DNA of 31,441 nt. Origin: an uncultured Candidatus Melainabacteria bacterium (GTDB lineage: Bacteria; Cyanobacteriota; Vampirovibrionia; Gastranaerophilales; Gastranaerophilaceae). Below the pieces are notes generated by a model that searched no databases, was not told where the DNA came from, and was given only the letters and a program-made list of their open reading frames with translations. Below, in pieces: positions 23,996 to 31,441 of the stretch (positions within the stretch are counted from its first letter, which is position 1; every line of letters starts with the position of its first letter). The stretch spans positions 1-31,441 of the forward strand of contig CAMHMW010000003.1 of the NCBI GenBank assembly GCA_946186335.1, read 5' to 3'. The position numbers and the translations under genes were made by a program.

Positions 23996-24343
23996 ATGTA
24001 CACACCGTCAGACAGTATAGGTAAAGTATCATTAATGATGGATTTGATAGCACAAAGACAACGTGCTTTGGGTTCAAATGTTGCGAACGTTGATACCCCC
24101 GGTTATATCAGACAGGATATTGATTTCAGTCAATATTTGGGAACAATGAATTCTCCTCTGGAAACAAAATTGTCAAGCAAATTGGGACCTTCCGCAATTA
24201 TTGCAGACCGTTCCGAAGAACCGATTAAAGCGGCAGATGAACTTTTGAAAATGCAGGAAAATTCAATCATGTATTCAATGGCAACACGCAGAATGTCAAA
24301 TATAATAACCGAAATGAAAACGGTTGTTAACGTAGGTAAGTAA
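23996..24343 (+). CDS. flgB: Flagellar basal-body rod protein FlgB
   Basis: A 115-residue protein with the FlgB-type N-terminal motif NVANVDTPGYIRQDIDF and the C-terminal MYSMATRRMSNIITEMKTVV helix. FlgB is the first proximal rod subunit, exported by the flagellar type III apparatus, so it has no signal peptide. GGGAGG lies upstream of the ATG, within the end of flgG. Confidence 0.93.
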   Translation: MYTPSDSIGKVSLMMDLIAQRQRALGSNVANVDTPGYIRQDIDFSQYLGTMNSPLETKLSSKLGPSAIIADRSEEPIKAADELLKMQENSIMYSMATRRMSNIITEMKTVVNVGK

Positions 24344-24363
24344 TTGAGGCAGGTGATTTAATT

Positions 24364-24807
24364 ATGGGTATAATGGAATCAATAGACATAGGTGCAAAAG
24401 CACTGAAAGTTCACGGAAAACGTATTGATGTTCACGCAAAAAACATCGCAAACCTTGATACTCCGAATTATGTCAGAAAAATTCCTGTCCTGACAGCGGT
24501 TGATGATAATTCATTTCATGGCTTGATGAATGTTATGAAAGAAGATGTATTCGGGGTCGGAACCCTGCCGTATTTAACAGGCGGTGTTAATTTTACCGGT
24601 ATTGTAGAAGACCCGACACTCGGACAAAAAATATATAAACCCGGTCATCCTGATGCGGATGAAAACGGTTATATCAGAGCCTCAAACGTAAACGCAATGG
24701 TTGATATTGCGGATGCGTTGATTGCTCAGAGGGCTTATGAAGCCAATCTTGCACTTGTAAATATAACGAAAACAATGGCTCAAAGAGCTCTTGAAATCGG
24801 TAAATAG
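24364..24807 (+). CDS. flgC: Flagellar basal-body rod protein FlgC
   Basis: A 147-residue proximal rod subunit. It has the family motifs NIANLDTPNYVRK near the N terminus, YKPGHPDADENGY in the middle, and the C-terminal ANLALVNITKTMAQRALEIGK. It begins 20 bases after flgB with AGGCAGGTGA upstream. In many flagellar operons fliE comes next; here there is no fliE, and the operon ends at a hairpin. Confidence 0.95.
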   Translation: MGIMESIDIGAKALKVHGKRIDVHAKNIANLDTPNYVRKIPVLTAVDDNSFHGLMNVMKEDVFGVGTLPYLTGGVNFTGIVEDPTLGQKIYKPGHPDADENGYIRASNVNAMVDIADALIAQRAYEANLALVNITKTMAQRALEIGK

Positions 24808-24818
24808 AAAGTAATCAT

Positions 24819-24853
24819 GTCGGGCTGAAAGCCCGACTGCAATAAAATTTTTT
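24819..24853 (+). terminator. Hairpin at the end of the flagellar operon
   Basis: A GC-rich perfect eight-pair stem GTCGGGCT/AGCCCGAC (24819-24826 with 24830-24837) with a three-base loop lies 11 bases past the flgC stop. A run of six T appears ten bases after the stem, so it is a suboptimal terminator and might mainly protect the mRNA 3' end. Confidence 0.6.
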
Positions 24854-24894
24854 CTGCAAAGGAAAAGCTGGGGAATTATAATCACGGAAAATCT

Positions 24895-25944
24895 ATGTTT
24901 GACAGTTTATTAAAGTACAAAAATGAATTTGCGATAAAATTTGCAACTCTTATGCAGACTCAGTTGAAAGACTGGCAGGATGCCCAAAAGGTTGCACGTA
25001 AAAGTCTGTATAGCTGGGGTTCTATTGCTTTTTATCTGTTTGCGGGGTTATTAGGTTTTGTTCCGGGGAAAAACGAGCGTCATTATTGTCTGAAACTTCA
25101 TATTGTTCTTGCGATAGTGTTTTTTATCGGGGCAATTATAGCAACCATTCAAAGCAAAAATAAAGAATATCAGAACAAAATTAAGGCTAATTTATTTCCG
25201 CATTTGCTGGGTATATTCGGAGATATTCATTATTGCAGAAAATATGACAATACTTTGGATATAGATTTTACAAACCTTTCCGATGTGGATGTAGAAACCA
25301 TAAGCGAAACGACAGACGATATGAACAAAATTATTCCTAACTCCGTTTTTGAAGGCTGTCAACTTTTACCCAGAGATATAACAGAACGTACGGATGACGA
25401 TGTTTTTGTCGGAAATTATAATGATGTTGAATTTATTATGAATGAAACGGATTTCGGGTGGAACGCCAACGACAAATATCATACCTATCACAGTATGTTT
25501 AAAGGTCTTGTAATGAAATTTAAGTTAAATAAAATAATAAATACAAGAGTTTTTATCTATACCCATAATTCTTCCCTGAAAGCTCCTGCTTATTTTGAAC
25601 GGGTAACACTTGAATCCGATAAATTTAATAAAAAATACAAAGTATTTGCTGATAATACTTATAAAGATGCAAGAGGACAAATTGAAGCACGGTATCTTTT
25701 GAATACCGCATTCATTGACCGTCTGATGCAGATACAGACAAGTTTTAAGGTAAATAAATTGTGTTGTACGGTTTACGGAAATGAAATGCTTATTTTCTTA
25801 TCAACAAAAAAAGATTTATTTGAGATGAACCATCTTTTGGGACGAGTGGATGACATACATCAGTATGATACTCTGTTTAACGAATTTGCCTCAGTTTTGT
25901 CATTTATTGATGTGTTAAAATTATATGATAAATCAAGATTGTAG
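24895..25944 (+). CDS. DUF3137-like membrane protein of unknown function
   Basis: A 349-residue protein with two membrane helices near the N terminus (about 41-57 and 67-85) and a long cytoplasmic or periplasmic C-terminal domain. The FKGLVMKFKLNK, VTLESDKFNKKYKVFADN and ARYLLNTAFIDRLMQIQ blocks resemble DUF3137 proteins, for which no function is established. A perfect TATAAT (24877-24882) lies 12 bases before the ATG, giving a very short leader. It is a single-gene unit between the flagellar operon and the convergent tRNA gene; a link to the flagellum is not supported. Confidence 0.8.
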   Translation: MFDSLLKYKNEFAIKFATLMQTQLKDWQDAQKVARKSLYSWGSIAFYLFAGLLGFVPGKNERHYCLKLHIVLAIVFFIGAIIATIQSKNKEYQNKIKANLFPHLLGIFGDIHYCRKYDNTLDIDFTNLSDVDVETISETTDDMNKIIPNSVFEGCQLLPRDITERTDDDVFVGNYNDVEFIMNETDFGWNANDKYHTYHSMFKGLVMKFKLNKIINTRVFIYTHNSSLKAPAYFERVTLESDKFNKKYKVFADNTYKDARGQIEARYLLNTAFIDRLMQIQTSFKVNKLCCTVYGNEMLIFLSTKKDLFEMNHLLGRVDDIHQYDTLFNEFASVLSFIDVLKLYDKSRL

Positions 25945-26011
25945 TAAAATCTTACGTACTATTCTGTCAATTTTCCTGTTATATATTTACAAATCAGGAT
26001 AAAAATAAAAA

Positions 26012-26083
26012 AGGCGACACCCAGATTCGAACTGGGGGATAAAAGCTTTGCAGGCTTCTGCCTTACCACTTGGCCATGTCGCC
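26012..26083 (-). tRNA. tRNA-Cys (anticodon GCA)
   Basis: A 72-base cloverleaf on the minus strand. Acceptor GGCGACA pairs with TGTCGCC, the D arm contains AAGTGGTAA, the anticodon loop CTGCAAA carries GCA, and the T arm contains GTTCGAATC. The discriminator base is U, as usual for tRNA-Cys. CCA is not encoded; a T-rich stretch follows directly and can terminate transcription. Confidence 0.97.
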
Positions 26084-26104
26084 TTAATCCCTTTTTGTAC
26101 TATA

Positions 26105-26133
26105 AATATACGCAAGACATGGGGTATTGTCAA
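26105..26133 (-). promoter_or_regulatory. Promoter of the tRNA-Cys gene
   Basis: A perfect TTGACA (26128-26133), a 17-base spacer and TATATT (26105-26110) stand 21 bases upstream of the mature tRNA 5' end. It is the closest match to a sigma-70 consensus in the window and begins just after the ctpA stop. Confidence 0.85.
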
Positions 26134-26140
26134 GGTGGTT

Positions 26141-27391
26141 TTATTTTGTACTTATTAAACCTTCCAAAACAGATTTTGCCATATCAAGCTGCGGATCTTG
26201 TTGTTCTTCAATATTTTCTTTTGTAATAGGAACAATAATATCAGGGTCAATTCCTTTTTTGTTTATGTCATTTCCTGCGGGAGTTAAATACTTTGCAACG
26301 GTAAGGTTTATGCCAGTTTCATTTGGCATGGAGATAATCTTTTGCACCATTCCTTTGCCATAAGTTTTTGTCCCGATAAGTCTTGCTCTTTTATAATCTT
26401 TTAATGCACCCGATAATATTTCGCTTGCACTTGCGCTTGAACCATCAATCAACAATACAAGCGGTTTTTTAATGTCAACGTCACTTTCCTGCGCCATAAC
26501 ATCGTAGCGGTAACCGTTTCGCCCGACTATGCTCACAATTTTGTGCCCGTTTTCTATAAACAGATTTGATATAAATACCGCATTTGGCAAAAGTCCGCCG
26601 GTATTTCCCCTCAAATCTATAATTAAACCCTTTGTTTCATTAGTGTTTTCTAATGCTTCCAAAAATTCATTCGGGGTTGAATTACTTATAAAACTTGATA
26701 CCTGAATGTAACCGATGTCATTTTGTATTGAACTTTTAACAGTTTTTACGGTAATCTCTTTTCTGATAATTTTCTTTTTAATAATTTCATTGTCCCGTAA
26801 AACATCAATATCAACAAAAGTGTTCACAGGGCCTTTAACAAGATTGGATACTTCTGCAAGTGACAATCCGCTGACTTTTATATCGTCAATAGAAACGATT
26901 ATATCTCCAACCTTAATATCCGCAAATTGTGCGGGAGTATTTTCCAAAACACTTATAATTTTGGTTTTCCCCGATTCGTTGACGATATTCACTCCGATAC
27001 CCGAATATTTTGAAGTAATAGTTTCATTTTGTTTTAAAAATTCATCCCTTGTCATAAATCGGGAGTAGGGGTCATTAAGACTTGCTATCATTGAATCTAT
27101 GGCAACTTTTGCATCGTCGGATGTTTTAATTTTTCCGCTGTAATGTTTTTTCCATCTGAGCCAGTATTGGTCGTTAAAATTCGGGTCATAGTATTCGTTT
27201 CTGACCAGTTGCCATGTATAGTCAAACAATTTTTGGGGGGAAGTTTTTGTTTTATTAATTTGATTTTGCTGAACATTTAGTAACGGATTATGATTTGAAA
27301 CATAGATGCTGTTTACGGCAAACAATGTTGCTATTATAAACCCCAAAATTATTACTGCTTTAATCCGTCTTCTCATAGCATTATTTAACAT
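26141..27391 (-). CDS. ctpA: Carboxy-terminal processing protease, S41 family
   Basis: This 416-residue protease has an N-terminal signal anchor (about 10-30), a PDZ domain (about 130-215) and the S41 catalytic domain. The nucleophile is S321 within SSASASEILSG, and the general base is K346 in TYGKGMVQ, 25 residues later as in Bacillus CtpB. LRGNTGG in the middle is also family-typical. It would clip the C termini of exported proteins at the membrane. The longest frame uses a TTG one codon further up; the ATG at 27391 is preferred, and an ATG five codons further in (27376) is possible. No clear ribosome binding site is visible. It is divergent from glmU and followed by tRNA-Cys. Confidence 0.94.
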   Translation of the reverse strand: MLNNAMRRRIKAVIILGFIIATLFAVNSIYVSNHNPLLNVQQNQINKTKTSPQKLFDYTWQLVRNEYYDPNFNDQYWLRWKKHYSGKIKTSDDAKVAIDSMIASLNDPYSRFMTRDEFLKQNETITSKYSGIGVNIVNESGKTKIISVLENTPAQFADIKVGDIIVSIDDIKVSGLSLAEVSNLVKGPVNTFVDIDVLRDNEIIKKKIIRKEITVKTVKSSIQNDIGYIQVSSFISNSTPNEFLEALENTNETKGLIIDLRGNTGGLLPNAVFISNLFIENGHKIVSIVGRNGYRYDVMAQESDVDIKKPLVLLIDGSSASASEILSGALKDYKRARLIGTKTYGKGMVQKIISMPNETGINLTVAKYLTPAGNDINKKGIDPDIIVPITKENIEEQQDPQLDMAKSVLEGLISTK

Positions 27392-27546
27392 CAACGGATT
27401 TTTTTAATCAATAGACTTTTTGATAAAAATTAAGAGTTATTATAAAAAAATTTTAAAACGGAAAATTTTTAACAATTTCCCGATAATACTTGCACATAAT
27501 ATATTTTTTTGCGAAAATGGTCTGGGGAAATGTGGAGAAAATAACA

Positions 27547-28827
27547 ATGAAAGATTTAAAAGCTATTATTCTGGCAGCAGGAAAAGGTACAAGAATGAAA
27601 TCCGAAACTACACCCAAGGTTTTGCATGAAATTATGGGAAAACCTTTACTCGGTTATGTTTTAGATAATGTAAAAAATATCACAAGCGGACAATATGTAA
27701 TTGTCGGACATCACGCCGAAGAAGTTTCAAAATTTGTTGATGATAATTATGCAAAAGCCCAAACCGTTTTACAAGAACCCCAACTGGGAACGGGTCATGC
27801 TGTTTCTATGGTTTGTCCGGAACTTGATGAATATAACGGAATGGTTTTGATTCTCTGTGGGGATACCCCTGTTATAACCGAAAAAACGCTTAATGATTTT
27901 GTTATTTATCACGAAAAAATTAATTCTGATTTAACCGTAATGAGTACGATTTTTGACGACCCCACAAATTACGGCAGAATAATCAGAGAAGAAGATAATT
28001 CCCTGAAATGTATTGTTGAAGAAAAAGATGCAACAGAAGAACAAAAAGCCGTAAAAGAGGTAAATGCAGGAATTTATTGTTTTGACTGGAAAAAGTTTAG
28101 GGCTGCATTTTCTGATTTAAAAAGCAATAATGCTCAGGGTGAATATTATCTGACAGATATAATTGAATGGGGAAAATCAAGAAAATTAAAAGTTAATGCT
28201 TATGTTTTGGAAAACAGCGAAGAAATTTTCGGAGTAAATTCAAGACTACATCTTGCACAGGCGACAAAAATGATAAACCGCAGAAACCTTGAAAAATATA
28301 TGGAGCAAGGAGTTACAATCGTTGACCCTGACAGTACATGGATTAGCCCTGATACCGAAATCGGACAGGATACAATTATTTATCCCTCAACTTATATCGA
28401 AGGTAAAAATATTATCGGTAAGAATTGTAAAATAGGTCCTTGTGCGCATTTGAGAGGTTATGTCGTAATTTGTGATAACATCAAAATCGGTAATTTTGTT
28501 GAGGTTAAAAAAGCCAAAATCAATTCAAATACCAATGTCGGACATCTTTCATACATCGGTGACAGTGAACTCGGAGAAAGAGTAAATATCGGCGCAGGGA
28601 CAATTACTGCTAACTACAATGCAATAACAAAGAAAAAGTCAAAAACGATAATAAAAGATGATGTAAAAATCGGTTCAAACACAGTTCTTGTTGCTCCCGT
28701 AAAAATTGATGACGGAGCGAATGTCGGTGCGGGGAGTGTAATAACGAAGGATGTTCCGGCATGGGCTCTTGCAATAACCCGTTCGCCATTAAAACTTCTT
28801 GCCAACTGGGTTGGAAGAAAAAATTAA
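27547..28827 (+). CDS. glmU: Bifunctional UDP-N-acetylglucosamine pyrophosphorylase / glucosamine-1-phosphate N-acetyltransferase
   Basis: This 426-residue enzyme makes UDP-GlcNAc, the precursor of peptidoglycan and lipid A. The N-terminal uridyltransferase has LAAGKGTRMKS (8-18), the TGHAV motif (LGTGHAVS) and CGDTP. From about residue 240 the left-handed beta-helix of hexapeptide repeats carries the acetyltransferase, with GHLSYIGD (H333 as catalytic base) and NIGAGTITANYN. It is a little shorter than E. coli GlmU (456). I start at the ATG with GGAG nine bases upstream; the open frame runs 19 codons further up to a TTG at 27490, giving a sequence unlike the family. Confidence 0.96.
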   Translation: MKDLKAIILAAGKGTRMKSETTPKVLHEIMGKPLLGYVLDNVKNITSGQYVIVGHHAEEVSKFVDDNYAKAQTVLQEPQLGTGHAVSMVCPELDEYNGMVLILCGDTPVITEKTLNDFVIYHEKINSDLTVMSTIFDDPTNYGRIIREEDNSLKCIVEEKDATEEQKAVKEVNAGIYCFDWKKFRAAFSDLKSNNAQGEYYLTDIIEWGKSRKLKVNAYVLENSEEIFGVNSRLHLAQATKMINRRNLEKYMEQGVTIVDPDSTWISPDTEIGQDTIIYPSTYIEGKNIIGKNCKIGPCAHLRGYVVICDNIKIGNFVEVKKAKINSNTNVGHLSYIGDSELGERVNIGAGTITANYNAITKKKSKTIIKDDVKIGSNTVLVAPVKIDDGANVGAGSVITKDVPAWALAITRSPLKLLANWVGRKN

Positions 28828-28868
28828 GGTATTTATATACTTTTTAGCATAAAATATACTAAAAATTT

Positions 28869-28939
28869 CGTCATTCAGAGGGCTTTAGCCCGAAGAATCT
28901 GTTTTATATAATAGATTCTTCGCTTCGCTAAGAATGACG
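28869..28939. repeat. Palindromic dispersed repeat, copy 1 (about 71 bases)
   Basis: The element is bounded by CGTCATTC and its inverse GAATGACG and holds inner hairpins GGGCTTTAGCCC and GAAGAATCT...AGATTCTTC. The same sequence, with one mismatch in the shared 56 bases, occurs at 31386. Similarity continues into about 36 bases upstream of both copies (from 28833 and 31350). It has no coding capacity and looks like a REP- or MITE-type element. It fills the gap between glmU and the next gene; the rest of that gap (28940-29110) shows nothing clear. Confidence 0.85.
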
Positions 28940-29123
28940 GAACTTTTAATCTTTCTTAGTGTAACATTCTATATCGTTACAAAAATTAAAAATCAACTGT
29001 TTGACCCTCGATATTTAACTGAAAATCTGACAAAATATAAATGTTAAAAATTTGTAATACTTGAGCAAATTTCAGGTTTTACATTGTTTATAGTTTCTGC
29101 AAAGTCCAAAATAGGAGAAAAAT

Positions 29124-29810
29124 ATGTTATCAGTTCAAAATTACAAATTAGCACAGTCAGGAATTTCGTTTAAACAGAATGAAGAAAAGAAAGAACAGAC
29201 CCCAAATTCGTTTACAACCCATGCGGGGTTAAAAACCGGTGCAACTGTTGCAGGTGCAGGCGCTGTATATACGCTCACTACCGGTTCAATTGCAAACGGT
29301 TTGGTTAATCGTGCAAAAAGTTTTGTAGGAGAATTGGTTGACGGAATTGAAGCAGAACAGGTCAAAAGCGAATTAAATGAAGCCGGTGATGTTTTGAAAT
29401 CGGCAAGAAAAAAATATTTGTGGACTGTTCCTGTTACAATTGCTGCTTATGCGGGCTGCGGAGCATTAATTGATAAATTTATAAATGATAAACGTTCGGA
29501 TTTTGCAAAAAATACACAAAATAAATCTACTCAGGATATTGTAAAAGATAATAATGATGCAGAATTAACCCGTAACGGAAAAGTTTACCAGAAGACAAAC
29601 ATCGGTAAAAAATACGGTGCAGCCCTCGGGGTTGTTGCATTACCTGTTTTAAATGCAATAAATAAGGCAATAAAAGGTACAAGCCACTTCTCATTTAAGA
29701 TGTTAGCGTTCAATATGGTTGTCGGTGCTCTCGGAGGTTTGACACTCGGTGCGATTACAGACCATTATGCAAACAAAGGTGCCAAGAAATTTGCCGACAA
29801 ACAAGCGTAA
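29124..29810 (+). CDS. Hypothetical membrane protein with Gly/Ala-rich helices
   Basis: A 228-residue protein preceded by a clear AGGAG ribosome binding site. It has four hydrophobic Ala/Gly-rich segments (about 36-60, 99-118, 162-180 and 190-212) that could cross the membrane, separated by charged helical stretches. The N terminus ends in ISFKQNEEKKEQTP with no signal peptide. I recognise no family. It ends three bases before the convergent hydG gene with no terminator between, so transcripts probably overlap. The function is unknown. Confidence 0.8.
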   Translation: MLSVQNYKLAQSGISFKQNEEKKEQTPNSFTTHAGLKTGATVAGAGAVYTLTTGSIANGLVNRAKSFVGELVDGIEAEQVKSELNEAGDVLKSARKKYLWTVPVTIAAYAGCGALIDKFINDKRSDFAKNTQNKSTQDIVKDNNDAELTRNGKVYQKTNIGKKYGAALGVVALPVLNAINKAIKGTSHFSFKMLAFNMVVGALGGLTLGAITDHYANKGAKKFADKQA

Positions 29811-29813
29811 ATT

Positions 29814-31235
29814 TTAAAAGCGGAAATCACGTTCACCCTGTTCAATTTTAACAAGGTTTTCTTCCACAATACTTTCAACCTTTTTGTTTGAAAGGGTCGT
29901 AAGTTCGTGTTTTATGAGTTCTTCTCCGACTTTTTTGGTTTCATCTGAAGCATAATCTTCCAGATATTCTTTCAGGGTCATAATAGCATTCGGGTGGCAG
30001 AAATTGTGAATTTGTTTGTCTTTACAGATTTCCATAAATCTGTCCCCAACCCTGCCTTCACGGTAACATGCGGTGCAGAAACTCGGAACATATCCCAGTT
30101 CCATAAGCCATTTAATTATCTCATCAAGGGTACGTCTGTCTTCTACATCAAATTGTGCGGTTTCTTCTTCCGATTCATCCTCAGGATGAGCGTATCCGCC
30201 GACACTGGTTTTTGAACCCCCGCTGATTTGTGAAACACCTAACTGTAAAACTCTTTCACGGCATTTTTTTGATTCTCTTGTAGAAATTATCATTCCTGTA
30301 TATGGTACGGAAATTCTGATACAGGCAACAATTTTTGCAAAGGTATCATCATCAATTCCATTTTTAAATGCAGACGGGTCAATATCATCCGCCCTTCTGA
30401 TACGTGGAACTGAAATTGTGTGAGGACCTACTCCAAATACCGCCTCTAAGTGTTCGGCGTGCATTAAAAGAGCCGTAAATTCATATTTATAAGTTGATAA
30501 CCCGAATAAAACACCAAGACCGACATCATCAATTCCGCCTGTCATTGCTCTGTCCATCGCTTCCGTATGGTATGCGTAATCGTGTTTCGGACCTGTCGGG
30601 TGGAGTTTTTCATATCGGGTCTTGTCATAAGTTTCCTGAAACAGAATATAAGTGCCAATTCCTGCTTCTTTAAGTTTGCGGTAATTTTCAACCGTTGTTG
30701 CCGCAATATTTACGTTTGCTCTGCGGATAGCACCGTTTTTGTGGTGTATTGAATATATGGTTTTTAATGATTCCAAAACGTATTCTATAGGGTTATTAAC
30801 GGGGTCTTCTCCTGTTTCTATTGCAAGTCGCTTATGACCCATATCTTGCAGGGCAATAACTTCTTCTCTTATTTCGTCCTGAGTCATTTTTTTGCGTGGA
30901 ATATGGGTGTTTTTTGCGTGATAAGGGCAATATACACAACCGTTTACACAGTAATTTGACAGATATAAAGGTGCAAAAAGCACTATTCTGTTTCCGTAGT
31001 AATCATCCTTAATTTTTTGGGCGAGAGAAAAAATTTCCTGATTTTTTTCTTCATCATCACATGCCAGCAAAACTGATGCCTCAGTATGAGTCAAACCTTT
31101 CCCCAAACGGGCTTTTTGAAGAATTTTATCAATTAATTTAATATTGTTTTTGTTTTCTTCGGCATATTCAAGTGTTTTAAGGACTTCATTATGGTCAATA
31201 AATTCTTCTGCTTTTGATGATTTCGGATTATACAT
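29814..31235 (-). CDS. hydG: [FeFe] hydrogenase H-cluster radical SAM maturase HydG
   Basis: HydG cleaves tyrosine to supply the CO and CN ligands of the hydrogenase H-cluster. This 473-residue protein has the radical SAM CX3CX2C motif (C96, C100, C103 in NYCVNGCVYCPYH) and, near the C terminus, the CX2CX22C motif (C387, C390, C413) that holds the second iron-sulfur cluster. That second motif separates HydG from the related tyrosine lyase ThiH. GGSKTSVGGY and the FCTACYREGRVGDRFM segment are typical. I start at the ATG at 31235, which has AAGGGGG six bases upstream; the frame continues ten codons to a TTG at 31265. No hydE, hydF or hydrogenase structural gene is in the window. Two TATAAT-like boxes lie upstream (31336-31341 and 31349-31354). 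Confidence 0.95.
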   Translation of the reverse strand: MYNPKSSKAEEFIDHNEVLKTLEYAEENKNNIKLIDKILQKARLGKGLTHTEASVLLACDDEEKNQEIFSLAQKIKDDYYGNRIVLFAPLYLSNYCVNGCVYCPYHAKNTHIPRKKMTQDEIREEVIALQDMGHKRLAIETGEDPVNNPIEYVLESLKTIYSIHHKNGAIRRANVNIAATTVENYRKLKEAGIGTYILFQETYDKTRYEKLHPTGPKHDYAYHTEAMDRAMTGGIDDVGLGVLFGLSTYKYEFTALLMHAEHLEAVFGVGPHTISVPRIRRADDIDPSAFKNGIDDDTFAKIVACIRISVPYTGMIISTRESKKCRERVLQLGVSQISGGSKTSVGGYAHPEDESEEETAQFDVEDRRTLDEIIKWLMELGYVPSFCTACYREGRVGDRFMEICKDKQIHNFCHPNAIMTLKEYLEDYASDETKKVGEELIKHELTTLSNKKVESIVEENLVKIEQGERDFRF

Positions 31236-31385
31236 ATCGTCCCCCTTGATTTCATGGTAGCACAAATAAAGAATTTGAATAAATATTTATCGAACTAATT
31301 TGTCGTGGCAACCCCCGACCCATAATTTATCTACAATTATATCAGGGAATTATATACTATTTAGCACCAAATTTACCAAAAACCT

Positions 31386-31441
31386 CGTCATTCAGAGGGC
31401 TTTAGCCAGAAGAATCTGTTTTATATAATAGATTCTTCGCT
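31386..31441. repeat. Palindromic dispersed repeat, copy 2 (cut by the window end)
   Basis: Matches 28869-28924 with one substitution in 56 bases, starting at the same CGTCATTC end. The right end is outside the window. It lies upstream of hydG on the opposite side from the gene. Confidence 0.85.

Noticed and set aside
24819..24837. GTCGGGCT/AGCCCGAC hairpin as a copy of the dispersed palindromic element
   Set aside because: Only the short GGGCT...AGCCC-like core is similar; the diagnostic CGTCATTC/GAATGACG ends are absent.
29814..31235. ThiH (thiamine pathway tyrosine lyase) as the identity of the radical SAM gene
   Set aside because: The C-terminal CX2CX22C motif is HydG-specific, and no thiamine genes are nearby.
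31290..31320. Possible riboswitch upstream of hydG (GTCG...CGAC hairpin around GGGGTTGCCA)
   Set aside because: Only a four-pair stem can be drawn and no known riboswitch core is recognisable; it may be part of a repeat.

Overview
The window is AT-rich, densely coded and uses the standard bacterial code. It reads as the chromosome of a Gram-negative, flagellated, fermentative anaerobe. LPS export genes (LptB and an LptF/G permease) indicate an outer membrane. A FlgF/G-FlgG-FlgB-FlgC operon indicates a flagellum. HydG, the H-cluster maturase, indicates an [FeFe] hydrogenase. This mix, with small lineage-specific proteins and a dispersed palindromic repeat, would fit a gut Gastranaerophilales/Melainabacteria (Vampirovibrionia) genome. 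That taxonomic assignment is inference; no rRNA gene is present to confirm it.

Layout. 1-2.8 kb: the end of an unknown gene, then on the minus strand a ketopantoate-reductase-like gene, dnaN (sliding clamp) and a glyoxalase I gene coupled to dnaN. 2.9-3.7 kb: a plus-strand HD-domain protein. 3.9-6.6 kb: a minus-strand operon lptB - lptF/G - secreted NAGPA-type glycosidase. 6.8-7.6 kb: a diguanylate cyclase with its own promoter and terminator. 7.6-12.2 kb: mfd followed by a PpiC-type lipoprotein foldase, closed by a strong terminator. 12.2-19.3 kb: a minus-strand operon of one giant gene (about 2157 codons) and two small paralogous genes.

19.3-22.2 kb: plus-strand FtsB/DivIC-like protein, a TPR protein and a secreted HExxH metallopeptidase. 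22.4-24.8 kb: flagellar rod operon behind a sigma-28-like promoter. 24.9-25.9 kb: a DUF3137-like membrane protein. 26.0-26.1 kb: tRNA-Cys(GCA) with a near-consensus promoter. 26.1-27.4 kb: CtpA protease. 27.5-28.8 kb: glmU. 28.8-29.8 kb: a palindromic repeat and a membrane protein of unknown function. 29.8-31.2 kb: hydG, then a second copy of the repeat running off the window end.

The outstanding object is the giant protein. In order it carries a LysM-like module, a Pro/Thr/Asp linker, long helical stretches, an Ala/Gly-rich hydrophobic segment, an intact HD hydrolase motif set, an atypical kinase-like domain (HipA/PI-kinase style), and a C-terminal ADP-ribosyltransferase domain with R, ST and ExE motifs. 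The two small genes directly downstream are duplicates of each other. A multi-activity toxin or effector with candidate immunity or accessory proteins is the most interesting hypothesis here. The domain motifs are visible in the sequence; the toxin role and the role of the small proteins are inference.
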